A stretch of DNA of 64,000 bases from Flavobacterium luteum (GTDB lineage Bacteria > Bacteroidota > Bacteroidia > Flavobacteriales > Flavobacteriaceae). The stretch is taken from the NCBI RefSeq assembly GCF_008806775.1, contig NZ_WAEM01000001.1, positions 1-64,000 of the forward strand, read 5' to 3'. Both the position numbers and the translations under genes were made by a program. This document shows, one piece after another, positions 9,748-19,108 of this stretch; position 1 is the first letter of the stretch; every line of letters begins with the position of its first letter. A model generated the notes under the pieces. The model had not been told where the DNA came from and searched no databases. It saw only the letters and a program-made list of their open reading frames with translations.

Positions 9748-9836
9748 TATCTTAAAAATATGAAATAATTTGATATTATTTTACAACTTTAATTTTTGAA
9801 AGGATTGTATTTTTGTTTAAATTTTAATAAATAGAT

Positions 9837-10649
9837 ATGAAAAAATATATAATTATAATAGGCGTTGTAGGATTAATTTTTTCATGTTCTAAAAATCCAT
9901 TTACTGGAAAAAAGAACTTAAATTTTGTTTCTAATTCACAATTATTTCCAACATCATTTCAACAGTATTCTACTTTTTTGAATGAAAACAAAGTAATTAC
10001 GGGTACTGCTGATGCAAAAAGAGTTGAAAACGTGGGATTAAAAATAAAAGTAGCTGCCGAAAAATACCTTAATGCAAATGGATATCCTGGCTATTTAAAC
10101 GATTACAAGTGGGAATATAAATTAGTTGATAGTAAAGACATAAATGCTTGGTGTATGCCAGGTGGTAAAATTGTAGTTTATTCAGGAATTCTTCCAATAA
10201 CAAAAGACGAAGCTGGTTTAGCAACAGTTATGGGACATGAAGTTTCACATGCATTAGCCAATCATGGTGCCCAACGAATGAGTGCTGCTCAACTACAACA
10301 ATTAGGAGCAGTAGGAGTTGCAGTAGCTACAGGTGGGCAAAGTGAAGAAAACCAAAAACTGTGGCAACAAGCCTACGGATTAGGTTCTCAATATGGGGGA
10401 ATGTTGCCCTTTAGCAGAAGCCACGAAAGCGAAGCCGATATGATAGGATTGACATTAATGGCAATTGCTGGTTATAATCCTGAAACTGCAATAGGGTTTT
10501 GGGAACGAATGTCAGCTAAATCTAATGGCGGTGCTCCACCAGAGTTTTTGAGTACACACCCATCTGATGCAACCCGAATTGCAAAAATTAAAAGCTTAAT
10601 TCCTCAGGCAAAAGCTGAAGCTGCTAAATTTGGAGTTGTATTCAAATAA
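9837..10649 (+). CDS. M48 family metalloprotease, lipoprotein
   Basis: The 270-residue protein begins with a lipoprotein signal (MKKYIIIIGVVGLIFSC) with the lipidated Cys at 17, so it is anchored in a membrane facing the periplasm. The zinc motif HEVSH is at 134-138, with the downstream H-E-S-E-A-D at 196-201 supplying the third ligand. Domain size and motifs resemble the LoiP/BepA-like branch of M48 that handles misfolded outer-membrane proteins, but without the BepA TPR domain. It is followed by a strong bidirectional terminator and appears to be a single-gene unit. Confidence 0.88.
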   Translation: MKKYIIIIGVVGLIFSCSKNPFTGKKNLNFVSNSQLFPTSFQQYSTFLNENKVITGTADAKRVENVGLKIKVAAEKYLNANGYPGYLNDYKWEYKLVDSKDINAWCMPGGKIVVYSGILPITKDEAGLATVMGHEVSHALANHGAQRMSAAQLQQLGAVGVAVATGGQSEENQKLWQQAYGLGSQYGGMLPFSRSHESEADMIGLTLMAIAGYNPETAIGFWERMSAKSNGGAPPEFLSTHPSDATRIAKIKSLIPQAKAEAAKFGVVFK

Positions 10650-10668
10650 TACTATTAAGAAATTGTAA

Positions 10669-10707
10669 AAAAAACCGTCTCATTTTTCAAAACGAGACGG
10701 TTTTTTT
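10669..10707. terminator. bidirectional rho-independent terminator
   Basis: The stem CCGTCTC (10675-10681) pairs with GAGACGG (10694-10700), flanked by A-runs on the left and T-runs on the right. It lies between the rightward M48 gene and the leftward AI-2E-type gene and can serve both. Confidence 0.85.
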
Positions 10708-10750
10708 ATAGATTAAAAATTATAATCACTTTAAAAGCCAAAATAATCAA

Positions 10751-11839
10751 TTAAATATTTTTTGTTAGCAACAGTACAATTTTATTTTCAGGAAAAAATT
10801 CCTTTGCAATAACTTTGATAATAGTAAATGTAGGAACAGCTATTATCATTCCTACTATTCCGAATAGGAAACCTGCAATTAAAATCACTAAAAATATTTC
10901 TAAAGGATGTGAACTTACACTTTTAGAAAAGATCAATGGTTGTGAAACATTATTATCAATGACTTGTACTATCCAAAAACCTACTAAAACATAAATTACC
11001 AATGGAAAAACTTGTGTTTGAAAATCGCCTCCAAGATTACTCATCATCGTTAGAATAGCTGCTAAAATAGATGCGATTAAGGGTCCAATGTATGGTATGA
11101 TATTTAAAATGGCACATAAAAAAGCAATAATAATTGCATTTTCAATTCCAAAAAACAATAATACTATAGCATAAAGAATAAAAACAATAAATAGTTGCAG
11201 TAAAAGTCCAATAAAGTATCGAGATAATAAATGGTTTATTTTGTTAAATGAATTTAGAATTTGACTTTCGTGATTATCAGGAATTAACTGTTTCAATCCC
11301 TCAACCATTAATTGCCTGTCTTTAAGAAAAAAGAATGTAATAAATAGAACAGATGCTATTCCCATTCCAAAACTGCTCAGAATACCTATCAATGAATTTA
11401 GAAAATTAGGAATAAATTCTAAGTTAAATTTAGAAATTAGATTTCCTTCTTTCATGATTTTTGAAGCATCAATGTTGTGACTTTCAAGAAAAACGCTAAT
11501 TTGTTGTATTAATTGAAGACTATTTTTTTCTATTTCGTTAATATTCAAAAGTGCTAGATTTTGTCCTTGGTCAATGATTAAAGGAATAAAAAGCATTATA
11601 ATTCCCGAGATAATTAATATAAAAAATAATAAAGTGGTTATTGTGGCAAAAATATGCTTGAATTTTAATCTCCTTTTTAAAAAATCTAAAATTGGATTTC
11701 CTATTAAGGTCAGTACTAATGAAACGATGAGGTAAATAATTACAGACTGGATTTTATAGAATAAAAACAGAACTAAAATAGCTGTAACAACTACAATTAG
11801 AGCTCTTAAAATGCCACTAGCAATAATTTTTGAGTTCAT
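10751..11839 (-). CDS. AI-2E family transporter (PerM/YdiK-like)
   Basis: This 362-residue polytopic inner-membrane protein has about eight hydrophobic segments: a pair near residues 12-48, a third near 65-90, a soluble insert about 95-150, then a C-terminal bundle. NIIPYIGPLIA (about 248) and the final glycine-rich LIAGFLFGIVGMIIAVP (about 323-339) are conserved family motifs. The name comes from the proposed AI-2 exporter TqsA; other members are Na+/H+ antiporters or uncharacterised, so the substrate is unknown. It is the last gene of the leftward tsaD-rsmE-DUF4159 series, starting 12 bases after the DUF4159 stop. Confidence 0.85.
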   Translation of the reverse strand: MNSKIIASGILRALIVVVTAILVLFLFYKIQSVIIYLIVSLVLTLIGNPILDFLKRRLKFKHIFATITTLLFFILIISGIIMLFIPLIIDQGQNLALLNINEIEKNSLQLIQQISVFLESHNIDASKIMKEGNLISKFNLEFIPNFLNSLIGILSSFGMGIASVLFITFFFLKDRQLMVEGLKQLIPDNHESQILNSFNKINHLLSRYFIGLLLQLFIVFILYAIVLLFFGIENAIIIAFLCAILNIIPYIGPLIASILAAILTMMSNLGGDFQTQVFPLVIYVLVGFWIVQVIDNNVSQPLIFSKSVSSHPLEIFLVILIAGFLFGIVGMIIAVPTFTIIKVIAKEFFPENKIVLLLTKNI

Positions 11840-11851
11840 AATTAATCGAGA

Positions 11852-12493
11852 TTAGTTAATAAAAATATAATTTAAAATATTTGCACCCATTTTTAAAGCT
11901 TTTAATCTTACTTCTGTAGGGTCATTATGAACTTCAACATCTTCCCATCCATCACCTAAATCGGTTTCAAAAGTATAAAGCATCACCAATCTATTTTCAA
12001 TAAAAATACCAAAAGCTTGTGGTCGCTTTCCATCATGTTCATGAATTTTCGGAATTCCTGTTGGAAAAGAATAGGGTTTTTGAAAAATAGCATGAGTAGA
12101 CGGAATTTCTACAAGAGGAATATTTGGAAATATTTTTTTTATTTCTTTCCTAATATATTCATCCATTCCATAATTGTCATCAATATGCAAGAAACCTCCC
12201 GAGGTCATGTAATTTCTTAGATTTATGATGTCGGAATCGCTAAAAACTACATTACCGTGTCCCGTCATGTGTATAAAAGGATAGGAAAATAAGTCAGGAC
12301 TACTAGGTTCAACTAAGCCGGGTTTTGGTTTTATTCTTGTATTATTATTCTGATTGCTAAATTTTATTAAATTGGGAAGTGAAGTAGGATTTGCATACCA
12401 ATCGCCGCCACCATTGTATTTAAGTAAAGCAATTTCTTGCGAACTGGCAATAGTTACAATTAAGAGAAGCAATAAATAATAAACCTTTTTCAT
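11852..12493 (-). CDS. DUF4159 domain secreted protein
   Basis: The 213-residue protein has a signal peptide (MKKVYYLLLLLIVTIASS) and a single DUF4159 domain. Visible family features are YNGGGDWYANP near the N terminus, HMTGHG (about 76-81), GGFLHIDDNYG (about 94-104) and EVRLKALKMGAN near the end. The fold is predicted to be glutamine-amidotransferase-like, but no activity is established for the family. It lies 3 bases from rsmE upstream and 12 bases from the AI-2E-type gene downstream, all in one leftward operon. A role at the cell envelope is inferred from the signal peptide alone. Confidence 0.85.
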   Translation of the reverse strand: MKKVYYLLLLLIVTIASSQEIALLKYNGGGDWYANPTSLPNLIKFSNQNNNTRIKPKPGLVEPSSPDLFSYPFIHMTGHGNVVFSDSDIINLRNYMTSGGFLHIDDNYGMDEYIRKEIKKIFPNIPLVEIPSTHAIFQKPYSFPTGIPKIHEHDGKRPQAFGIFIENRLVMLYTFETDLGDGWEDVEVHNDPTEVRLKALKMGANILNYIFIN

Positions 12494-12496
12494 TTT

Positions 12497-13204
12497 CTAT
12501 GATTCATTTACAAAAGCAATACTATGACATACTACGATAGCAGCGGTTTCAGTTCGTAATCTAGTGTTTCCCAAAGATACAGGAATGTATTTGTGTTCTA
12601 AAGCAAGTTGAATTTCTTTTTCAGAAAAATCCCCTTCAGGACCTATTAAAATAGTTGCGTTTTCATTAGGTTTCAAAACGTCTTTTAGTAATTTTTTGTT
12701 GGTTTCCTCGCAATGTGCAATATATAATTGATCTTTATTTTTAATTTTTATAAAGTCTTTAAACAAAATTGGCTCATTCAATTTGGGTAAATGCAATTGA
12801 TTCGATTGCTTCATTGCAGATTGAATAATTTTATCAAATCTATCGGTCTTTATTATTTTTCTTTCAGAATGGTCGCAAATAATAGGAGTAATTTCAGTAA
12901 TTCCTATTTCAGTGGCTTTTTCTAAAAACCATTCGTATCGATCATTCATCTTTGTTGGCGCAACCGCTAAATGCAACTGATATTTTGGTGTTGGCGCTTT
13001 TTCAATAGAAACAATTTTCACGGTACATTTTGTGTCAGATGCTAAAGTAATTTCTGTTTTAAATAAATAACCTAATCCATTAGTTACAAATAATATATCT
13101 GTATCTTTTTTACGTAATACTTTAATAATATGTTTACTTTCTTCTCGGTCAAAAGAAAAGAATTCAGAGGTCTCGTTAATGGCTGGATTATAAAATAATT
13201 GCAT
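12497..13204 (-). CDS. rsmE: 16S rRNA (uracil-1498-N3)-methyltransferase
   Basis: RsmE methylates U1498 of 16S rRNA with S-adenosylmethionine, acting on the assembled 30S subunit. The 235-residue protein has the N-terminal PUA-like domain (about 1-70) and a SPOUT-class trefoil-knot domain. AdoMet-binding motifs are ILIGPEGDFSEKE (about 187-199) and SLGNTRLRTETAA (about 212-224). Length is typical. Its start is 2 bases from the tsaD stop, so these two RNA-modification genes are co-transcribed. Confidence 0.95.
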   Translation of the reverse strand: MQLFYNPAINETSEFFSFDREESKHIIKVLRKKDTDILFVTNGLGYLFKTEITLASDTKCTVKIVSIEKAPTPKYQLHLAVAPTKMNDRYEWFLEKATEIGITEITPIICDHSERKIIKTDRFDKIIQSAMKQSNQLHLPKLNEPILFKDFIKIKNKDQLYIAHCEETNKKLLKDVLKPNENATILIGPEGDFSEKEIQLALEHKYIPVSLGNTRLRTETAAIVVCHSIAFVNES

Positions 13205-13206
13205 AT

Positions 13207-14229
13207 TTAAAATTGTATTCTTGCTTTCGAAACTACATCAGAAGTTTCAAATTTTCCTAATAAAAACTTTTGATAACCTACAATTCCAATCATTGCAGCA
13301 TTATCTGTTGTGTATTCAAATTTTGGAATATAGGTCTTCCATCCGAATTTTTGTTCAGCTTCTTTCAATGTTTTCCTAATTCCCGAATTAGCCGAAACAC
13401 CACCTCCAATTGCAATTTGTTTAATTCCAGTTGTTGCAACCGCTAGTTGTAATTTATCCATTAAAATTTCAATAATCGTATGCTGAATTGAAGCACAAAT
13501 ATCATTTAAATTTTCTTCAATAAAATTTGGGTTTTCAAAGGTCTTCTTTTGAATAAAATACAAAATCGCCGTTTTTAATCCTGAAAAACTAAAATCTAAT
13601 CCAGGTACTTTAGGTTTTGTAAAAGTAAAGGCTTTAGGATTTCCTAATTGAGCATATTTATCTACTAAAGGTCCGCCAGGATAGGGTAATCCTAGTATTT
13701 TAGCACTTTTATCGAAAGCTTCACCTACGGCATCATCAGTAGTTTCGCCAATAATTTCCATATCAAAAAAAGAATTGACTTTTATAATTTGAGTGTGTCC
13801 GCCAGAAATGGTTAATGCTATAAAAGGAAAACTAGGTTTGTCGAATCCTTCTTCATCAATAAAATGAGCTAAAACATGAGCCTGCATATGATTGACTGCA
13901 ATTAATGGAATATTTAAAGCTAATGCCATTGATTTAGCAAACGAACTCCCTACAAGTAAAGATCCCATAAGTCCAGGTCCTTGCGTAAATGCAATAGCCG
14001 AAAGCTGCTCTTTATTAATATTTGCTACCTTTAAAGCAGCATCTATTACGGGTACAATATTTTGCTGATGTGCACGCGAAGCTAACTCTGGAACAACACC
14101 TCCATATTGATTATGAATGAGCTGATTGGCCACAACATTTGATAATACTTTATCGTTTTGCAATACAGCAGCAGCGGTATCATCGCAAGAACTTTCGATG
14201 GCAAGTATAAAAACTGCTTCATGTTGCAT
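13207..14229 (-). CDS. tsaD: tRNA N6-adenosine threonylcarbamoyltransferase
   Basis: TsaD transfers the threonylcarbamoyl group to A37 of ANN-decoding tRNAs, together with TsaB and TsaE, which are not in this window. The 340-residue ASKHA-fold protein starts with AIESSCDDTA (about 10-19). The metal ligands His114 and His118 lie in NHMQAHVLAH. GGGVSANSG (about 273-281) and the final Asp-containing TDNAAMIG (about 308-315) complete the site. It is the first gene of a leftward operon and is divergent from tamB, with about 150 bases between them. Confidence 0.97.
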   Translation of the reverse strand: MQHEAVFILAIESSCDDTAAAVLQNDKVLSNVVANQLIHNQYGGVVPELASRAHQQNIVPVIDAALKVANINKEQLSAIAFTQGPGLMGSLLVGSSFAKSMALALNIPLIAVNHMQAHVLAHFIDEEGFDKPSFPFIALTISGGHTQIIKVNSFFDMEIIGETTDDAVGEAFDKSAKILGLPYPGGPLVDKYAQLGNPKAFTFTKPKVPGLDFSFSGLKTAILYFIQKKTFENPNFIEENLNDICASIQHTIIEILMDKLQLAVATTGIKQIAIGGGVSANSGIRKTLKEAEQKFGWKTYIPKFEYTTDNAAMIGIVGYQKFLLGKFETSDVVSKARIQF

Positions 14230-14380
14230 AAAAGAGCACGATTTTTGATTTATATTTGATAAACCGATTTAAAAATTTTATTTTTACAGCGAAGCCAAAA
14301 TTAAAGATTTTTTTATTAAAAGGCTTCTACTTTCCTTATCAATATTGAAATTTCAGGAATAAATTTAAATAGCAACACGA

Positions 14381-17300
14381 ATTAAAAGATTAAAAAAAAT
14401 AGTATTTCGTTCTCTTCTCCTACTGGTTCTACTTTTGTTAGGATTAGGTATTGCATTAACGCTACCATTTGTTCAAACTAAGATTGCACAATATGCAACA
14501 GCTGAAATTAACAAAAGCTACAAAACCAATATCAATATCGAACAGATTAGTATTACCGTTTTTGGAGGTGTTAAACTAAAAAGAATTTTAATTTTTGATC
14601 ATCATAAAGACACATTAATTTACGCTAAAAGAATAAATACCAATGTTTTAGATTTTAAAAAATTAACTTCTGGAGATTTGCATTTTGGAGATATTAGATT
14701 AGATGTTTTGACCTTGAACATGAAAACTTATAAAGGTGAACATGAAACCAATCTCGATAAATTTATTGCATCTTTTGATTCAGGTAAGCCTTCAAAAAAG
14801 AAATTTTTACTAACCGCAAATAATGCTTATATAACTAATAGCAGGTTCATTCTTATTGATGAAAACAGGAAAATTCCTAAAGATGTCGATTTTACAAAGT
14901 TAAACGCAAACATGAGCTCTTTTAAAATTCATGGACCCAATGTTTCAACAACTATCGAAAAAATGTCCTTTCAAGACCATAGAGGTTTATTTGTTAAAAA
15001 CCTTTCGTCCCAATTTTCATATACAAAAACACATATACTTCTTGATAATTTAGATGTCACTACCACTCATTCTTTGTTGAAAGGAAATGTCCGTTTAAAT
15101 TACATTAGGGAAGATTTTCATGATTTTAATAATAAAGTTCATTTTTTAATAGATGTAGATCAAGCTTCATTATCTACAAATGATATTCATTATTTTTATA
15201 ATGAAATAGGAAAAGATCAATTTTTTACTTTCAAAGCACTATTAAAAGGTACTCTGAATGATATTGTTGCTAAAAATCTGAATTTAATTGATGGAAAAAA
15301 ATCTCAAATTATTGGGAACGTAAATTTTAAAAATCTTTTTGGAAAAAACGGTCAGCGATTTTATATGAAAGGTAGTTTTGATAAAGTATCTTCTAATTAT
15401 GATAACCTCGTTGCCTTATTACCAAATATTTTAGGAAAAAAATTACCTTCTAGTTTAAAAAAAATTGGTCAATTTAATTTCATAGGAAAATCGGAAATAA
15501 CAACCACTTATATCAAAGCCGATTTTTATATGACTACCGCTTTAGGTAATATTCAATCGAAATTAATGATGAATAATATAAACAACATTGATAATGCTAC
15601 TTATACTGGAAATATAATTTTAGAACAATTTAATATTGGTGCGTTTTTGAATAAGAAAGATTTAGGCAAAGTATCTTTAAATTTAGATGTAGATGGAAAA
15701 GGTTTTAAACAAAAATATTTAAACACCACTTTCTCAGGTGATATTTACAAATTACAATATAAAGATTATGATTATTCTAAAATTATTGTAGACGGAAATT
15801 TTAAAGATCCTATTTTTAAAGGTAAAGTATTTATAAATGATCCCAATTTGTTTATGGATTTTGATGGACTTGTAAATTTAGGCAAAAAAGATATTGGTTA
15901 TAATTTTCATACTAAGATTGATTATGCTAATTTAAAAAATCTAAAATTAGTAACAAAAGACACCATTTCTGTTTTTAAAGGTGATATTAGAATGAATGTT
16001 TCTGGTAACAGTTTAGATAATTTAGTTGGAGATATCTACATAAACGAAACATCCTATCAAAACAATAAAGACACTTACTATTTTGATGATTTCACTATAA
16101 ATTCTAGTTTCGATTCTGATTTGCTGAGAACCATAACTATTAATTCACCTGATATTATAGAGGGAAAAGTAGTAGGGAAATTCAAAGTAAATCAGCTTCA
16201 AAAAATGCTTGAGAACTCTTTCGGAAGTCTTTATGCGAATTACAATCCAAATAAAATCATAAAAGGGCAATTCCTTAAATTCGATTTTGCCATTTACAAT
16301 AAAATTATTGAAGTGTTTTACCCCGGAATTAATATAGGTAAAAACACAGTCTTTAAAGGAAATATTAATTCTGATAATGATGAATTTAAACTCAATTTTA
16401 ATTCGCCAGAAATTGATGCATACTCCAATTCATTTCATAATTTAGCTATAAAAATTGACAATAAAAACCCACTATATAATACGTATATTCAACTTGATAG
16501 TATAAAAACAAAATATTATAAAGTGAATGATTTTAGTTTAATAAATGTAACCACTAAAGATACATTGTTTCTTCGATCAGAGTTTAAAGGCGGTAATGCA
16601 TCTCAAGATTATTACAATTTAAATTTATACCATACTATTAATAAAGAAGGAAAGAGTGTTGTAGGAATTAAAAAATCAGAACTTAAGTTCAAAGATTATT
16701 TATGGTTTTTAAATGAAAATGAAGATTTAAAAAACAAGATTGTTTTTGATAAAGCACTTAAGAATTTTTCAATTGAGAATGTAGTTATGTCTCATGAAAA
16801 TCAAAAAATTGAGTTGATGGGAGAGTTGAAAGATTTGGCCTATAAGGATTTAAAATTAGATTTTCAGAATGTCGAAATTAATAAAATTTTACCTACTGTT
16901 GAAAAGTTTAAGCTAGACGGAAGTTTAAATGGAAGTGTAAGTCTTAAACAAATAAACACCATATACCAACCTACATCATCCATACAGATTGATAATTTCA
17001 GCATTAACAATATTGCTTTGGGAAGCCTCAATTTAGATATCGAAGGAGATGAAAGTTTCAAAAAATTCAATCTCAATTCAGTTTTAGAAAACGAAAATGT
17101 AGAATCTTTTTCAGCAAATGGAGAAATAGAAATTGTAAATAACACTACTAGTTTAGATTTAGATTTAAATTTAGAAAGTTTCAATTTAGGAATTTTAAGT
17201 CCTTTAGGAGGAGAAGTTATTTCAAATATTAGAGGTTTTGCTTCTGGAAAGTCAAATATTCGAGGCGAAATAAATGATTTAGACATAAATGGAAGACTTT

Positions 17301-18877
17301 TTGTTAAAAAAGCAGGTCTAAAAATTCCCTACCTAAATGCGGATTACAATATTGAGGACAATGCAGTAGTAGACGTAACGGAAAGTAAATTTTTATTTAG
17401 AAACGCAATTTTAAAAGATTCTAAATTCAATACAGAAGGAAAATTAAACGGAAGTATAGGACACAAAAATTTTTCAGATTGGAAATTAGATTTAAATATA
17501 AATTCAAACAGATTTTTAGCATTAGACACTAAAGATAGCGAAGATGCAGCTTATTTCGGAACGGCATTTATAGACGGATATGCCACCATAAAAGGACCAA
17601 CAAATGCTCTATTTATAAAAGTGAATGCAAAATCAGAAAAGGGAACTTCAATGAAAATTCCAATTAATGATAAAGAAGTAATAGGCAGTAATAGTAATTT
17701 TCATTTTAAAACATTTGATGAAAAGTACAATTTAAACACTGATAAAAAGGTTATTGTTAGAAATTATCAAGGCTTAGAGTTGGAATTTGATTTTGATATT
17801 AACCCAAATGCTGAAGTTGAAGTAATATTAGATCGAAATTCAGGACATGGTATGAAAGGAAAAGGATTTGGTTCGTTATTATTTAAAATTAACACACTAG
17901 GAAAGTTTAATATGTGGGGAGATTTTCAAGCTTTTGAAGGAACTTACAACTTTAAATATGGAGGGCTTATCAATAAAAAATTTGATATTAAAAAAGGAGG
18001 AACTGTTGTTTGGGAAGGTGATCCAATGAAAGCGATTTTAAATTTAGATGCCATTTACAAAACTACCGCAAATCCATCTGTTTTATTAGACAATACTACT
18101 TTTAATAGAAAAGTAGATTTAGAGGTAGTAATTGGATTGAAAGGTAATTTAAGCAATCCTGACCCTGATTTTAATATAAATTTCCCCAGTTTGAGTCCAA
18201 TTTTAAGATCTCAAATTCAAACTAAATTAGATGATAGAGACTTTAGACAAAAGCAAGCTCTAATACTATTATCTACAGGAGGTTTTTTAGCAGTTGATGG
18301 AATAGATCAATCATCAATAACGAACAACTTATATGAAAAATTTGGAGATGTTTTTGGAAATATATTTAAAGATAATGAATCTAAAATTTCAGTAGGAGTA
18401 AATATAGTTTCTGCAAATAGGAACCCTGGGGCGCAAACTGATGGTAGAGTAGGAGTTACAGTTTCTACAAAAATTAACGAGCGAATTTCAATAAATGGTA
18501 AATTAGGAGTTCCAGTAGGAGGAATAAATGAATCTGCTATTGTAGGCGATATCGAAATTCAATATAGAGTTAATGAAGATGGAACGTTAAATCTTCGAGG
18601 ATTTAATAGAGAAAATGATATTAATTTAATAGGACAAAGTATTGGTTACACTCAAGGAATTGGTATTTCATATGAAGTAGATTTTGATACTTTTAAAGAA
18701 TTATTACATAAGATTTTTAAAAATCAAACCATCGAAAAAGTAACTCCAACTAAAACCCCAACAAATATAGAAGATTCTAATCTGTTACCTGACGACATTA
18801 ACCCGAAAGGAAACAATAAAAATGAGCCTGTATTGCCTAAAACAAATTCAGACGCTATTCCTACTAAAGAGGAATAA
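14381..18877 (+). CDS. tamB: TamB-like translocation/assembly module protein
   Basis: This giant protein of about 1,500 residues resembles TamB/AsmA-type inter-membrane lipid-transfer proteins. It has an N-terminal anchor, a long beta-rich region and a C-terminal DUF490/TamB domain (about 1070-1430; KINTLGKFNMWGDFQAFEGTY is a hallmark). The first ordinary start codon is TTG at 14435, but it would remove most of the hydrophobic anchor. The same frame is open back to 14369 and reads K-R-L-K-K-I-V-F-R-S followed by a leucine-rich membrane segment. No ATG, GTG or TTG lies in that stretch. I therefore place the start at ATT 14381; ATA 14369 or a sequence error are alternatives. A Pro/Asn-rich tail ends the protein. 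Confidence 0.85.
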   Translation: MKRLKKIVFRSLLLLVLLLLGLGIALTLPFVQTKIAQYATAEINKSYKTNINIEQISITVFGGVKLKRILIFDHHKDTLIYAKRINTNVLDFKKLTSGDLHFGDIRLDVLTLNMKTYKGEHETNLDKFIASFDSGKPSKKKFLLTANNAYITNSRFILIDENRKIPKDVDFTKLNANMSSFKIHGPNVSTTIEKMSFQDHRGLFVKNLSSQFSYTKTHILLDNLDVTTTHSLLKGNVRLNYIREDFHDFNNKVHFLIDVDQASLSTNDIHYFYNEIGKDQFFTFKALLKGTLNDIVAKNLNLIDGKKSQIIGNVNFKNLFGKNGQRFYMKGSFDKVSSNYDNLVALLPNILGKKLPSSLKKIGQFNFIGKSEITTTYIKADFYMTTALGNIQSKLMMNNINNIDNATYTGNIILEQFNIGAFLNKKDLGKVSLNLDVDGKGFKQKYLNTTFSGDIYKLQYKDYDYSKIIVDGNFKDPIFKGKVFINDPNLFMDFDGLVNLGKKDIGYNFHTKIDYANLKNLKLVTKDTISVFKGDIRMNVSGNSLDNLVGDIYINETSYQNNKDTYYFDDFTINSSFDSDLLRTITINSPDIIEGKVVGKFKVNQLQKMLENSFGSLYANYNPNKIIKGQFLKFDFAIYNKIIEVFYPGINIGKNTVFKGNINSDNDEFKLNFNSPEIDAYSNSFHNLAIKIDNKNPLYNTYIQLDSIKTKYYKVNDFSLINVTTKDTLFLRSEFKGGNASQDYYNLNLYHTINKEGKSVVGIKKSELKFKDYLWFLNENEDLKNKIVFDKALKNFSIENVVMSHENQKIELMGELKDLAYKDLKLDFQNVEINKILPTVEKFKLDGSLNGSVSLKQINTIYQPTSSIQIDNFSINNIALGSLNLDIEGDESFKKFNLNSVLENENVESFSANGEIEIVNNTTSLDLDLNLESFNLGILSPLGGEVISNIRGFASGKSNIRGEINDLDINGRLFVKKAGLKIPYLNADYNIEDNAVVDVTESKFLFRNAILKDSKFNTEGKLNGSIGHKNFSDWKLDLNINSNRFLALDTKDSEDAAYFGTAFIDGYATIKGPTNALFIKVNAKSEKGTSMKIPINDKEVIGSNSNFHFKTFDEKYNLNTDKKVIVRNYQGLELEFDFDINPNAEVEVILDRNSGHGMKGKGFGSLLFKINTLGKFNMWGDFQAFEGTYNFKYGGLINKKFDIKKGGTVVWEGDPMKAILNLDAIYKTTANPSVLLDNTTFNRKVDLEVVIGLKGNLSNPDPDFNINFPSLSPILRSQIQTKLDDRDFRQKQALILLSTGGFLAVDGIDQSSITNNLYEKFGDVFGNIFKDNESKISVGVNIVSANRNPGAQTDGRVGVTVSTKINERISINGKLGVPVGGINESAIVGDIEIQYRVNEDGTLNLRGFNRENDINLIGQSIGYTQGIGISYEVDFDTFKELLHKIFKNQTIEKVTPTKTPTNIEDSNLLPDDINPKGNNKNEPVLPKTNSDAIPTKEE

Positions 18878-19108
18878 AAAGTCAGAATGATTATACTTGT
18901 ATTATCTTTTCAATTTAAATATTTTACATATTTGTAAATTATTTAAACATATTTTCGCTAAAAACGCAAAATACTAGTATAAAATAAATGAAGCTAACAA
19001 AAACTTATTAACAAAAACGTTTGAAATCATAATGCTATACAAATTAATTATAATCACTATCTCTAATATGATAGATGTTTGTTAGATTTACATTTTAATT
19101 TAATAAAA

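Noticed and set aside
16864..17286. 140-codon minus-strand frame within tamB
   Set aside because: Antisense shadow of tamB, rich in Lys, Ser and Leu from AT-rich codons, with no motif.
19015..19022. AAACGTTT in the pfkA leader as a LacI operator
   Set aside because: Only the central eight bases are palindromic and flanks do not match the glgB-GH31 site, so it is not called as a feature.
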